In this document: one piece after another, positions 37,773 through 47,202 of the stretch | Numbering within the stretch: position 1 is the first letter of the stretch | Layout: the number at the start of each line of letters is the position of its first letter | Assembly: GCF_001465345.1 (NCBI RefSeq) | Contig: NZ_CP013655.1 | Span: forward strand, 372,001-436,000 | DNA from: Enterococcus rotai | GTDB lineage: Bacteria; Bacillota; Bacilli; Lactobacillales; Enterococcaceae | Length of the DNA: 64,000 nucleotides | Reading direction: 5' to 3' | Notes under the pieces: model-generated | What the model saw: only the letters and a program-made list of their open reading frames with translations | Told to the model about the DNA's origin: nothing | The model's database searches: none | Made by a program: the position numbers and the translations under genes

Positions 37773-40700
37773 TTACATCGGTAGTTCTAACGTTAGTATA
37801 TCTGCGACTTGATCAGCAGTATGAATACGTAAAAGTTCATGGCCAATACCAGCTAGACCTGTGAACAGTCCATATTTAGGTATCGTCGGCAAGCCTTCAA
37901 AGGTATACTGTTCATCCTGAATTTTTTGATGTGCTTGTTGTATTTTCACTCTAATTTGTTCTTTTTGTTGTTTTGTCGCCAAGTCTGTTTTGCTATATTC
38001 AATCAAAAACTCTAGATCTCCAAAATTCCCATGGCATAAACAATCATCTCTTTTTTGCTGGTTGATCAGTCGCTCTGCCGCAATTTGAATTTCTTCCGCT
38101 AATCGAGCATCTTCAAATCCGCTATTCCATAAATCTAAATAGGCTAAACCAATCCCTGTTGAACCATAACACCATAAATCATTGATCATAGGCGGTGTAG
38201 GACGAAGATCTAACCAGCCTTTTTTGACAGGATCAAACGTCGTTCTTTCTTTGACTAAACACGTTTTAATAATCAACATGATTTCAGGATCGTTCTCGAT
38301 TTTTAATAGACTATTTGCTGCATGAATTACACCTGAATAACCATGCGCAAAACCACCTTGAGTTATTTGAGCAAGTTCTAGATCTAAAAGTAATTGTTTA
38401 GCGAATAAGAAATAAGCTTTTTTATTGGTTTGTTGATATAAATGCACAAAAACTTTAATGATTGAAGCTGTCCCACCATTCCAATCGTAACTCTCAACGT
38501 TTTCATTTTCGTATCTTTCCATATACTTATTGGCAATCGATTCGGCCGTTTCTAATAATTTCGGTTCGTGATTGTATTGATAGGTATAAAGTAATGGATA
38601 AACTGCGGCAAAAGAACCATAAAATGCTGAAATACTATCGACATAATCCTCTTCCAATTTTAAGACTAAGGCTTCTGCCAACTCGTATGGTTTTTGGAAT
38701 TTTTGATTTTTAGTAATATGATACAGTTCGCTAAAATACAGATACATCCCAGTAATGCCATCATAAAAATTTTCGTTCATAACATTGACCACATAATTAT
38801 CTGGAGTTGTTTCTTCAATGTCTTTCCAAGCAATCGATTCTTCTCCTAAAAAAGCTGCTTCAAGTACAGCCTCACCTACAGCTGTTGCGCCATCTAAAAA
38901 GTTTACTTGATGGGTTTGCTCATTTAATGGAATTGTTTTTTCTTGTAAGTCCGTCGAATGATATAACCCAAAGGATGTTTTTAGATAATCTAATTGTTCT
39001 TTTTCTTCCAACTCTGAGAAGTTTCTTAAACGTTGTACTTCGAGATCAATCGCTTTTTCTTGATACATATCTTTGATAATTTCACCTTGACTAGCCATTA
39101 AATCTTTTGTGCTAGTTGGATTAAAGAAAATTGGTACATCATGTTGTAGCATATCTCTGACTTCGTAAGGTACTGGATTTGAGTTAGAATAGCCATGCAT
39201 CCACAGATTCTCAAAGAGTTTTTCCCGCTCGATATAGTCGACCATACACGTAGGATGGGTAGAGTAATCCAACAAATCACCATAGCTTTGAGTGGTTTTG
39301 ATTACGTTACGAACAAGACAGTCGGAAAAAGTCTTTTCCGCTAAAAAGGCTAAGGTTTCTTTATTTTTCATAACAAATGCTGAGAATTCTTTAAAGCCAG
39401 CAATGATGGTTTCGATATAAGGAACAAAATCAACTTTCTCCCCCTTATATAAAGGGATATTTTCAGCTGCATCCGTAATATGTTCTTGATACTTAAACTG
39501 CATATTGACCGAATCAAAATTAACCAATTTTAGGACTTTATAGGGTAATTTTTGCTCCCCACCGCTTAAAGCACTTAATTGAATCCCTTTGGTCGCCCCC
39601 TCAACATCTGCTTCCGCCCGTTCTTCAAATAAATAAATAGGTACCAGGCCACTCATGACTACTGATTCACCATTTTCCTGCATTACTTTCACGATTGCAT
39701 TTTCACTATCTGGCATCGGAAAATGGTTTTGAATAATTGTTTCAAGATCGATCAAAACAGGATATTGTCCAAAAGCAAGTACATTTTCTAAGTGAAAATC
39801 ATTTCCGTTCAATAAATAAACTAAAGCAACCGTTTGACCAAACTGGCGATAGTAATGATTGACTTCGTCTTGCGTCAAACATTCAGAATAGATCAGGCAT
39901 TCTTCAAAGGTATAATTTTCTTTGACTATTTTTGTGGTTAAATAAAAATCAAATGCCGGCTCCATTTTATTCACTTCTTGAACAAAATGATCAAAACGCT
40001 CACCAATCATCAAATTTTTAGGTTTGAAAACAACATTAATTTCATTACTGAACGTTAGAATCGCTACTGATTTCCCTTGATCATGTGAATCGCCTGCCCC
40101 CATTTTTAACCCTGTGAGAGAAATAGGTTGTTCTACTTGGAATACTCGATTCAATTCTGATCCACTCTCAAAGAGAGCTTGCATCAATTCTCGAAAATTA
40201 ATCAATTGAAAATCAATCGTTTCTGCATAAAGCCTGGTCAAGACTGGATAGTGGTCAAAAAATTCGACCAGCTTTTCTTGTGTATCAAAACGAGCCATTA
40301 AATAGTGCTGAAATCCTTCCTTGTCATCTAATGCTTCTGAAAATGACAACTGCTCTTTTTCCACATGTAAATCATAGACAAACGTTCGTAAGCCGATGTC
40401 CATAAAGCGATTGATTACTTCACCAATATAGTCTGTCAAGGCACTTTCCTGAACTTGAACTTCTGGAAAGTCTGCTACGATTTGCTCTAGTTGTTTTTCA
40501 AAATAATCAATGTGCAGACGTAAGGCATACGTGAAATTTGCTTTGTTTTCGTCCAAAACATCCCCAACTAAACGATCCTCTTGCGCTAAAATCAGTCTAG
40601 TTGTTTTTACCCAGCTTTCGTTATAAATAGCCGCTGAAATATAGGCTTTTTCATCTACAGTCAGTTCCTTTATCGCTAAGTCAAAACCTTCTTCAGTCAA

Positions 40701-40883
40701 TTCTAATGAAGCTAAAATCTCCTGAAAACGTTCGTCTGTCACCGTTGTAGGTCGCTTACGCCAGTTGTGATAATTTTCTAGATTTCCTTCAGAATAAGAC
40801 GTATGGTTTTCTAAATAATATTCTGTTAACACATCATATCGTTGTCGGATCGATGTTGCTTTCGCCAAATTTTTAAGACTCAT
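37773..40883 (-). CDS. Class II lanthipeptide synthetase (LanM)
   Basis: A 1036-residue bifunctional enzyme that dehydrates Ser/Thr through phosphorylation and elimination (N-terminal DUF4135 domain, about 1-620). It then closes thioether rings with Cys in the LanC-like C-terminal domain (about 690-1030). The zinc ligands of the cyclase are visible: NDLWCYGSTGIG and DDCLCHGNFGD. In the dehydratase half, KMGAGDSHDQGKSVAIL, NDFHLENVLA (catalytic loop) and IDLETI are kinase-like motifs. AAAGGAG precedes the ATG. The substrate is the Ser/Cys-rich peptide encoded upstream. Confidence 0.95.
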   Translation of the reverse strand: MSLKNLAKATSIRQRYDVLTEYYLENHTSYSEGNLENYHNWRKRPTTVTDERFQEILASLELTEEGFDLAIKELTVDEKAYISAAIYNESWVKTTRLILAQEDRLVGDVLDENKANFTYALRLHIDYFEKQLEQIVADFPEVQVQESALTDYIGEVINRFMDIGLRTFVYDLHVEKEQLSFSEALDDKEGFQHYLMARFDTQEKLVEFFDHYPVLTRLYAETIDFQLINFRELMQALFESGSELNRVFQVEQPISLTGLKMGAGDSHDQGKSVAILTFSNEINVVFKPKNLMIGERFDHFVQEVNKMEPAFDFYLTTKIVKENYTFEECLIYSECLTQDEVNHYYRQFGQTVALVYLLNGNDFHLENVLAFGQYPVLIDLETIIQNHFPMPDSENAIVKVMQENGESVVMSGLVPIYLFEERAEADVEGATKGIQLSALSGGEQKLPYKVLKLVNFDSVNMQFKYQEHITDAAENIPLYKGEKVDFVPYIETIIAGFKEFSAFVMKNKETLAFLAEKTFSDCLVRNVIKTTQSYGDLLDYSTHPTCMVDYIEREKLFENLWMHGYSNSNPVPYEVRDMLQHDVPIFFNPTSTKDLMASQGEIIKDMYQEKAIDLEVQRLRNFSELEEKEQLDYLKTSFGLYHSTDLQEKTIPLNEQTHQVNFLDGATAVGEAVLEAAFLGEESIAWKDIEETTPDNYVVNVMNENFYDGITGMYLYFSELYHITKNQKFQKPYELAEALVLKLEEDYVDSISAFYGSFAAVYPLLYTYQYNHEPKLLETAESIANKYMERYENENVESYDWNGGTASIIKVFVHLYQQTNKKAYFLFAKQLLLDLELAQITQGGFAHGYSGVIHAANSLLKIENDPEIMLIIKTCLVKERTTFDPVKKGWLDLRPTPPMINDLWCYGSTGIGLAYLDLWNSGFEDARLAEEIQIAAERLINQQKRDDCLCHGNFGDLEFLIEYSKTDLATKQQKEQIRVKIQQAHQKIQDEQYTFEGLPTIPKYGLFTGLAGIGHELLRIHTADQVADILTLELPM

Positions 40884-40933
40884 GCCAAACTCCTTTTATC
40901 CCTTTATTTATGTAAAATTTCTTTAGTTAAAAA

Positions 40934-40981
40934 CAAGTGCTAGACAAGGCACCTGTCAAGAGGAACTCGTCTAGCAACTCG
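40934..40981 (-). terminator. Attenuating terminator between lanA and lanM
   Basis: GCTAGAC / GTCTAGC with extended arms (40934-40948 and 40966-40981), followed on the minus strand by TTTTTAAC. Placed between precursor and synthetase genes, it would keep lanA mRNA in excess while allowing read-through. Confidence 0.7.
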
Positions 40982-40992
40982 CTTATTTTAAA

Positions 40993-41178
40993 TTACCATC
41001 CGCAACATCTTGAAGAGCAGCAGCTATAGCTACATCTTGTAGAGTAACAGCTACTTGATGATGATGAAGAAGATGATGAAGACCAGCTCCAACCGAAGCT
41101 TCCTTGAACTTTATTCATTTCTTCTGGTGTTAATTCTTCAAAAGATTTTCCAACTTTTTTCTCAGCTTGTTTGTTCAT
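40993..41178 (-). CDS. Lanthipeptide precursor with poly-serine core (LanA)
   Basis: A 61-residue precursor. The leader MNKQAEKKVGKSFEELTPEEMNKVQGS has the ELTPEEMNKVQ pattern of class II leaders and a GS end suited to C39 cleavage. The core of 34 residues begins FGWSW, continues with 11 serines in a row and ends CYSTRCSYSCCSSRCCGW, with six cysteines. The serine codons are mixed (TCT, TCA, AGT, AGC), so the run is held at protein level. GGGAGG precedes the ATG at 41178; the 15 upstream codons have no site. I know no described lanthipeptide with this core. Ring pattern and activity are unknown. Confidence 0.88.
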   Translation of the reverse strand: MNKQAEKKVGKSFEELTPEEMNKVQGSFGWSWSSSSSSSSSSSCYSTRCSYSCCSSRCCGW

Positions 41179-41206
41179 AATGTGTATTCCTCCCAAATAG
41201 TTTTTG

Positions 41207-41234
41207 GATAATAAAATGTGCACTTTTTATTATC
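41207..41234. promoter_or_regulatory. 28-bp palindrome upstream of lanA, candidate operator
   Basis: GATAATAAAA-t-GTGCAC-t-TTTTATTATC. Thirteen of 14 symmetric pairs match. It ends 29 bp before the lanA start, in the likely promoter region. No T-run follows, so it is not a terminator. The MutR/Rgg-like regulator encoded at 44033 is one candidate ligand. Confidence 0.6.
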
Positions 41235-41245
41235 ATTTATTTAAA

Positions 41246-41270
41246 ATAGATCGTTGTGTAAACAATCTAT
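41246..41270 (-). terminator. Probable terminator of the Cna-B protein gene
   Basis: ATAGATTGTT / AACGATCTAT arms with one G-U pair, followed by TTTTAAAT on the minus strand. The T-run is short, so termination may be partial. Confidence 0.45.
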
Positions 41271-41301
41271 CTTAAAACAATTGTGTGTGTTTGGATCTTG
41301 T

Positions 41302-43776
41302 TTAAATCGTTAATCTAATAATAGTGAATTTATTCGCTTCAATTTTAAAGCTAGTTGCTTTAGAAGCGGTCGAATACCCTTTTACAACAGGTTCTATTTC
41401 ATATTCACCTGGTGGCAAGTAAGTGCTGATTTGGCCAAATTTATTGGTGACAACTGTTGTTTCAAATGCTGCACCTTTCGTACAGGTGATGCTATATTCC
41501 AGGCCATGTAGTGCTTGTTTCGCATCGTTACTTGAAAGGTAAACTAAGGCGCGGCCTAATTCCTCTTTAGGTTGATTATAAAACGTTACTTCTGTGATTG
41601 TTTCTGCAACAATTTTTGTATTTTGAGTGGCTGCATCGATTTCATAGCCATCTGGTGCTTTTGTTTCAGTGACTGTTACTTCTCCAACCGGTAAGTCTGG
41701 GAAGAAAAGTTCCCCTTGAGTATCAGTCGTTCCTTTATGAATTGTTCCAGCTGAATCTTTTACTTCAAACTCAGCATTTGGTAAGACTATATCTGTTTCA
41801 AAACCGAATTCATCTTTGGCATATTTGGTAATTTTCAATCCGCCCAAGTTTTCTTTTTTGATATTTGCATGTCTTACTTCAGCTATTTTTCCAGATTCAA
41901 CCGTCACTTCGTAGAAAGTCGAGTCTTGTTCATAACCTGGTGGGGCTTCAACTTCGATTACATAATACTTACCTGGTTCTAAATCATTTAAAAGGATTTC
42001 TCCATTGACATCTGTCGTGTGTGTCCCGATAAGTTGGTTGTTATTGTCATAGATTTCAAAAACTGCACCTTCTAAATAAACAGTTGGATCTGAATCTTTG
42101 ACATATTTCGTGATTTTTAAAGAACCTGTAACAGGTAATTCGATTTTTTTATTGATTACATCAACTGAAACTTTACCGTTTGGATCATCTTTAGAAATAG
42201 TAACCGTTTTTGGTGTTGCGTCTAATTCAAATCCTTCTGGTGCTTTTGTTTCGATTAATTTATAAGTACCGTACGGTAGGTCATTTAATTGGCCCACACC
42301 ATTGGCATCCGTTGTGATTTTACCAACTAGCTCATCTTTTTCGTTATACACATCAAATTCAGCGCCAGCTAAAAGTGTGCCAGCTTCATCTTTTTTGATT
42401 ACTTCAAGATTTCCAGTTGTTTTAGCCTTTTTATTTTCAATAGTGATACTGATGACTCCATTTGGATCACCTTTGGAAATTGTAATTGTTTTTGGTGTTG
42501 CGTCTAACTCATAACCCTCTGGTGCTTTTGTTTCAATTATTTTATATGTGCCAAATGGTAAATCTTTCAATGTCGCAATGCCATTGGCATCTGTCGTGAT
42601 CGTTCCAACAACTTTGTCATTGGCATCACGAACTTCAAACTCTGCTCCAGCTAGCAACTTGCCGGCTTCATCTTTTTTGACTACTTCAAGTGCGCCAGTC
42701 GTGATTTTTTTCTTATTCACAACAGTAATACTTGCTTTACCGTTCGGACTATTCTCAGACAACGTAACATATTTTAAGGTTTGATCTAATTCATAGCCTT
42801 CTGGTGCTTCATATTCCAGTAATACGTATGTGTCAAAAGGTAGGTTTGTCAAGGTTGCAACACCATTGGCATCTGTTGTGATTTGTCCTACATAGACATT
42901 CTTACTGTTTAGAACATAGAATTTTGCTCCAGCTAATAACTTGCCAGACTCATCTTTTTTAATTACTTCAATCGTTCCAGTTTTTACTACTTTTTTATTT
43001 GAAATCGTAATACTCGCTACTCCTCCTGGTGAGGAAGCAGAAATCGTAACATACTTCGGTGTTGCATCTAATTCATACCCGTTTGGTGCTTGAACTTCGA
43101 TTAATTTGTACGTACCATATGGCAGATTCCCTAATGTAGCTACTCCGTTAGCATTTGTCGTGATTCTTCCTACGTATTGATTATTCGCATTGTACACATC
43201 GAAAACGGCTCCAGCCAAGGCTTGATTATTTTCACCAACTTTATTGACTTTAAGACTGCCAGTTTGAGTTGGTAACGGTTTATTACATTTAGTGATACAG
43301 ATAAATTGTCCTGCTCTAAGAATACTGAAACTCAAAGCACTTGTTTCTAGTTGATAACCAGTCGGTGCTTTCGTTTCCTTAATAGAATAGTATCCAAGTG
43401 GTAAGGATCTTGTTTCTGCAATTCCGTTGTAATTTGTCTGAATCACTTGAACTGCTCGACCCCAACGATCATAAATGGTAAACTGTGCTCCTGACAATCG
43501 TGCATTTGTGCGTTCATCATATTTAATTACTTGAATGCCGCCACATGATACTGGAGCAAAAAAGCGTGATGTTGCACTTGATGGTGTCAAAAGATTATTT
43601 TGAACATTTGACATGTAATCATTTGTAAAAGCCGTTCCCATTTGGCTATTCACACTTGATCCTGCTGACCATGATGCATTACCTTGAACAGCTTCAGCTT
43701 GCTTCACACCTAAAGCCCCCAAAGTCAATAAGACGAAAACGAATGAAAAAAATAAATAGCTAATCTTCTGTTTCAT
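41302..43776 (-). CDS. Secreted protein with about eight Cna-B/SpaA-like domains
   Basis: An 824-residue surface stalk or fibre-associated protein. The signal peptide (about 1-28) ends KQAEA. A short region of about 60 residues is followed by about eight repeated Cna-B (prealbumin-like) domains, each with a lysine near the start (LKVNKVG, IEVIKKDE, LEVVKKDE), an acidic residue in LIETKAPEGYELD and an Asn in ITIENKK, the residues that form stabilising isopeptide bonds in such domains. There is no LPXTG motif and no C-terminal membrane segment, so it must be held by partner proteins or released. AGGAG precedes the ATG at 43776. It lies between the fibre genes and lanA. Confidence 0.88.
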   Translation of the reverse strand: MKQKISYLFFSFVFVLLTLGALGVKQAEAVQGNASWSAGSSVNSQMGTAFTNDYMSNVQNNLLTPSSATSRFFAPVSCGGIQVIKYDERTNARLSGAQFTIYDRWGRAVQVIQTNYNGIAETRSLPLGYYSIKETKAPTGYQLETSALSFSILRAGQFICITKCNKPLPTQTGSLKVNKVGENNQALAGAVFDVYNANNQYVGRITTNANGVATLGNLPYGTYKLIEVQAPNGYELDATPKYVTISASSPGGVASITISNKKVVKTGTIEVIKKDESGKLLAGAKFYVLNSKNVYVGQITTDANGVATLTNLPFDTYVLLEYEAPEGYELDQTLKYVTLSENSPNGKASITVVNKKKITTGALEVVKKDEAGKLLAGAEFEVRDANDKVVGTITTDANGIATLKDLPFGTYKIIETKAPEGYELDATPKTITISKGDPNGVISITIENKKAKTTGNLEVIKKDEAGTLLAGAEFDVYNEKDELVGKITTDANGVGQLNDLPYGTYKLIETKAPEGFELDATPKTVTISKDDPNGKVSVDVINKKIELPVTGSLKITKYVKDSDPTVYLEGAVFEIYDNNNQLIGTHTTDVNGEILLNDLEPGKYYVIEVEAPPGYEQDSTFYEVTVESGKIAEVRHANIKKENLGGLKITKYAKDEFGFETDIVLPNAEFEVKDSAGTIHKGTTDTQGELFFPDLPVGEVTVTETKAPDGYEIDAATQNTKIVAETITEVTFYNQPKEELGRALVYLSSNDAKQALHGLEYSITCTKGAAFETTVVTNKFGQISTYLPPGEYEIEPVVKGYSTASKATSFKIEANKFTIIRLTI

Positions 43777-43958
43777 ATAAAAAAGCTCTCCTAACAATTT
43801 TGATTTTTCTAACCCTTGTGCAATCTTTCTTTAGTATGTAATGAACCAAATAAACAATTGAATCATCTTACTCAACTCCTCTCCAAACTTGAAAGATATT
43901 TTAAAAAATATAAAATATAAAAAAAATGTTTGATTTTTCATTGGTTATTTAATGTTTT

Positions 43959-43967
43959 TGCTATAAT
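43959..43967 (+). promoter_or_regulatory. Extended -10 promoter of the second Rgg gene
   Basis: TGCTATAAT, a full extended -10 element, 66 bp before the TTG start codon. No good -35 element is needed for this class. Confidence 0.5.
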
Positions 43968-44032
43968 AACATAAGCATTGTAACTTTTTTCATTAGGTAA
44001 ATTATTCTTTACGGTTAGAGAGGAGCACTATT

Positions 44033-44908
44033 TTGAAACATTATGGAACGTTATTAAAAAATATTAGACAGGAAAAAGGGCTCAGCCAAAAAGATATTTA
44101 TGATGGCATCATTACTCGGCAAGCCTATTATTTGATTGAAACAAATACCAGCATGCCATCTTTTGATAAATTTTTACTGATACTGGAGAGGCTTTTCATC
44201 TCGGTTGACGAATTCCTGTATGCCCTAGATCCTGAAGTATTTCCAACCGAAAATCACTTATATCACCAATTGAGTCAAGCTGTTTTTAAAAAAGATAAGC
44301 AACAACTAACGTCACTTATTGCGCAATCACAAACGCTATATAGTACAACAAAAAATAAAAAATATTACCACCTGAATTTAATTACACAGTCAATGGCGCT
44401 CTTAAACCTAGAGCAGTCAGAGTCTGACACTATCGACTGTTTGAAAGAGCTAATGGACCCAATCAAACAATATTTAATTGGTATCGATAAATGGTACCTC
44501 TATGAATTAAAATTACTCAATAATTCTTTATATTGTTTTGAACTTTCTGAAGCAATTGCCTTAGGAACCTTGGTTGGAAAAAAAATCGACACACTCAGCA
44601 CTTTGGAACAGTATCAAGATATCAAATTACGAATTTACCTAAATCTTTCTGGCTTATGCTTAAATTGCCAAGATTATGAAAATACACTCATTTTTTCAAC
44701 CTTAGCCAAAGAAAATGCGCAAACGGATTACCGACTATTTGAAAAGATCATCGCCAGCCTAAACTATGAAATCGCTAAGACCGCTAGTCAAAAACTCGCT
44801 GTCAACACGCACATCACTAACTATTTATCTATTTTAGAAACGTTGGACTATCAGGCAACCGTCAAAGAATACAGAAAATTATTGAAAAACAATAAGATTA
44901 CTTGCTGA
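44033..44908 (+). CDS. Rgg/GadR/MutR-family regulator
   Basis: A 291-residue regulator with an N-terminal HTH (about 5-65; KGLSQKDIYDGIITRQAYYLIE) and a C-terminal helical repeat domain of the Rgg type. It starts at TTG with GAGAGGAG 8 bp upstream. It is the only rightward gene among the leftward fibre and lanthipeptide genes. It lies between the VWA gene and the Cna-B gene. MutR-like members activate bacteriocin genes, so it is the best candidate for control of lanA and perhaps of the Cna-B gene. No small peptide gene with a good ribosome binding site is seen beside it. Confidence 0.82.
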   Translation: MKHYGTLLKNIRQEKGLSQKDIYDGIITRQAYYLIETNTSMPSFDKFLLILERLFISVDEFLYALDPEVFPTENHLYHQLSQAVFKKDKQQLTSLIAQSQTLYSTTKNKKYYHLNLITQSMALLNLEQSESDTIDCLKELMDPIKQYLIGIDKWYLYELKLLNNSLYCFELSEAIALGTLVGKKIDTLSTLEQYQDIKLRIYLNLSGLCLNCQDYENTLIFSTLAKENAQTDYRLFEKIIASLNYEIAKTASQKLAVNTHITNYLSILETLDYQATVKEYRKLLKNNKITC

Positions 44909-44928
44909 TTATTTGTTTTTTATAACAC

Positions 44929-47166
44929 TTAGGATCCAAATTTGTTGACCTTGTAATCCCAGCTGTAGGGCCTTGGTGAAATAACGAGTTCTCCATTACT
45001 ATCTTCCCCCAACTTAGGTGTGATGAACAGCGTTAGCCAATACTCATTTTCTTTTTGATAATCTAAAATAGCTTCATTATTCTTGATCAAAGCAGCTGTA
45101 TTACTGGAAATATGTGTTTTATTTAAATCTACATTCGTCGTTGTGGCGATATAGCCATAAAACGTATAATATTCTGGAATCAAGTCTACAATTTTAAGTT
45201 GCTTTTGTTGTTTTGCTAAGGTAATTTCATATTTTGTAAAGAGATTTTGTGCTACTTCAGCAGCAGAATCTTTGGTTGTACTTCCAGAAATCAAGTTCAA
45301 GTTTTGCTGTGTCTCATCGATCACAGAGCGATAAAATCCTTTTGATGGTACAACTAACTCTGAATTTGGTTTAAGCACGGCTTGGCGAATATTTAAGCTG
45401 ACTGTTTTCCTGTCTGGATTTTTTTTATTCGTCACAACAATTTGTTGATGTGCATAAGCATCCACTGTTGTTGCAAATTTAAAGCTACTCTTTAAACCAG
45501 TCTTGGTTAAACCATTGATATCAATCGTTGTTTCGTAGTCTTGGTTCGCTTTTAGTATTTCTTCTAAAACATAGTCTTGATTGGCTTTCCACGGATGAAC
45601 AATTTTTTTGACCTCATTTGAATAGAGGGAAAAACGATCATTTATTGTGTATTGATCTTCGCCATATTTAAAATCAAATACTTCTGTACGGTCGTCTATT
45701 TCTGCGCCTGTTTCATTGAGCAATTTCTTTTGTAAACTAACAATAATTGGCTTAACCTTGGGTACACTAAAATCGGCTTGTTTCATAACATCATTGTAGT
45801 CTTTGTACACAATGGTTGTTCGTCCATTCGTTTGTGCTAATCCATTTGCATCAATGACAGTTGGTTTCAATACTTCATCGTCTGCGTTGACACGGTACTT
45901 TATTTCGGCAAACATAACATCTTCATCAGGGTCAAGCGAAACTGGCGTTTTTAGTGTCCCGACATTCCAATTGATGGTCGGTCGGCCATTTACATCCTTG
46001 GTTTCAGTCGTTCCTTGTGTTGCTTGGACTGCTCCAGTCATTTCGAATCCTGTTCCCATCGGATCAACAACAAAGCCAGATTTGATTGCTCCTACGATTT
46101 CTCCAGCAATGCCACTCAGGATATCTTCTAAATTGTCCGCTGTTGCAGCAAAACTTTTATCTTCGGAAGACGCAATTTCTTTCAAGGTCTTATTTCCGGT
46201 AACAATACCATCATCTGAGGAAGTCGAATCCATATCCACACCGATCGTATAAAAATCCGTGACTAAATTCTCTCCATTTGCTATTTTCTCGTTTTTTGCA
46301 ATCGATGCTTCTGCTATTGCACTATGGGCATGATTTGCCATTAAGCGATTTGTTGAGTTTGGCGGCATTTGTTCATAATCTGGTGCAAATGCACCATAAC
46401 GATATCGTCCTTCTGCACCGTTTCCATATATTTTGTTATAATTGAACTTTCCTTTTGGAATAGTTTTAACACTTTCATAGTAGGTATAGCCAGATTGAAC
46501 GTTGTATTCTTCCATACCGATTAGTTGGTTATATGGCTCAGTTGGTGGATAACTGAATGTTGGCACACCATCTGAAATCAAAACGATATTTCTTTTACTT
46601 CCGGATGCTTTAGCAATTACTTCCGTAGCAGACTTTATTGCAGATTGAGTGAAGGTTCCACCTTCTGGCTTTAATTCCTTGATTTTATCAATCAATAATC
46701 CTTTATGGGTTGGATCGACAAATTGGTCACTCCAACCACTTTCATTAAATGTATAATTTGTTACTTCTGAACTATAAGTGATCAGAGCAATTCTATTATC
46801 ATAATCTTTCCGTAAAACCATATTTACAAACTTTTCAGCTGCCATTTTAGCTTTGACCATTCGATCGTTATCTTTCATACTTCCCGATGTATCAATGATC
46901 AGTACAACATCTGTCGGAGGTGGTGGGAATTGGTTACGGCCTTCGATTCGAAGTGTGATATCCCATTGATTAACCATACCTACTACAGGTTCAGCTGTTT
47001 TACTTAATTTTATTTGTCCGGGCTGCAGGTCAGTTTTTTGAGCTGCCTTAACTGGAGCATTGGTGTACGAAAGTGAGGATTGCGCTGCATAAGTAGAGCC
47101 AATCACGCAAAAAATAAGTATCAACCATTTAAAAAACGTTAAGTGTCTGTTTTCTTTTTTTTTCAA
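44929..47166 (-). CDS. Secreted VWA-domain protein, probable fibre tip adhesin
   Basis: A 745-residue extracellular protein with a signal peptide (about 1-28, LILIFCVIGSTYAAQSS) and a von Willebrand A domain (about 80-360) with the metal-binding MIDAS motif DTSGSMKD. Further domains include Cna-B-like strands (about 480-600) and a C-terminal beta-rich region. No LPXTG motif or C-terminal membrane helix is present. It starts at TTG with GAGGTG in front. It is encoded after the TasA-like subunits, and VWA proteins often form the tip of Gram-positive surface fibres. Binding partners are not known. Confidence 0.85.
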   Translation of the reverse strand: MKKKENRHLTFFKWLILIFCVIGSTYAAQSSLSYTNAPVKAAQKTDLQPGQIKLSKTAEPVVGMVNQWDITLRIEGRNQFPPPPTDVVLIIDTSGSMKDNDRMVKAKMAAEKFVNMVLRKDYDNRIALITYSSEVTNYTFNESGWSDQFVDPTHKGLLIDKIKELKPEGGTFTQSAIKSATEVIAKASGSKRNIVLISDGVPTFSYPPTEPYNQLIGMEEYNVQSGYTYYESVKTIPKGKFNYNKIYGNGAEGRYRYGAFAPDYEQMPPNSTNRLMANHAHSAIAEASIAKNEKIANGENLVTDFYTIGVDMDSTSSDDGIVTGNKTLKEIASSEDKSFAATADNLEDILSGIAGEIVGAIKSGFVVDPMGTGFEMTGAVQATQGTTETKDVNGRPTINWNVGTLKTPVSLDPDEDVMFAEIKYRVNADDEVLKPTVIDANGLAQTNGRTTIVYKDYNDVMKQADFSVPKVKPIIVSLQKKLLNETGAEIDDRTEVFDFKYGEDQYTINDRFSLYSNEVKKIVHPWKANQDYVLEEILKANQDYETTIDINGLTKTGLKSSFKFATTVDAYAHQQIVVTNKKNPDRKTVSLNIRQAVLKPNSELVVPSKGFYRSVIDETQQNLNLISGSTTKDSAAEVAQNLFTKYEITLAKQQKQLKIVDLIPEYYTFYGYIATTTNVDLNKTHISSNTAALIKNNEAILDYQKENEYWLTLFITPKLGEDSNGELVISPRPYSWDYKVNKFGS

Positions 47167-47202
47167 AATAGCACCTCTTCTCTACCTCTTAGAATTTTCT
47201 TG

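Noticed and set aside
41080-41112. Poly-serine tract as a simple-repeat artefact
   Set aside because: Codons alternate between TCT, TCA, AGT and AGC, which is not a pure microsatellite, and flanking leader and Cys-rich end are in frame and typical.
41179-41223. Longer start for the lanthipeptide precursor
   Set aside because: The extra 15 codons overlap the palindrome and the ribosome binding site used by the ATG at 41178.
42302-42784. Plus-strand frames inside the Cna-B gene
   Set aside because: Antisense shadows produced by the repeated codon pattern of the Cna-B domains.
43928-43954. Eight-codon hydrophobic frame MFDFSLVI near the second Rgg gene, considered as a pheromone
   Set aside because: No ribosome binding site, and it lies upstream of the predicted transcription start.
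45803-46252. 149-codon plus-strand frame inside the VWA gene
   Set aside because: Shadow frame of a well-supported minus-strand gene, with no ribosome binding site.
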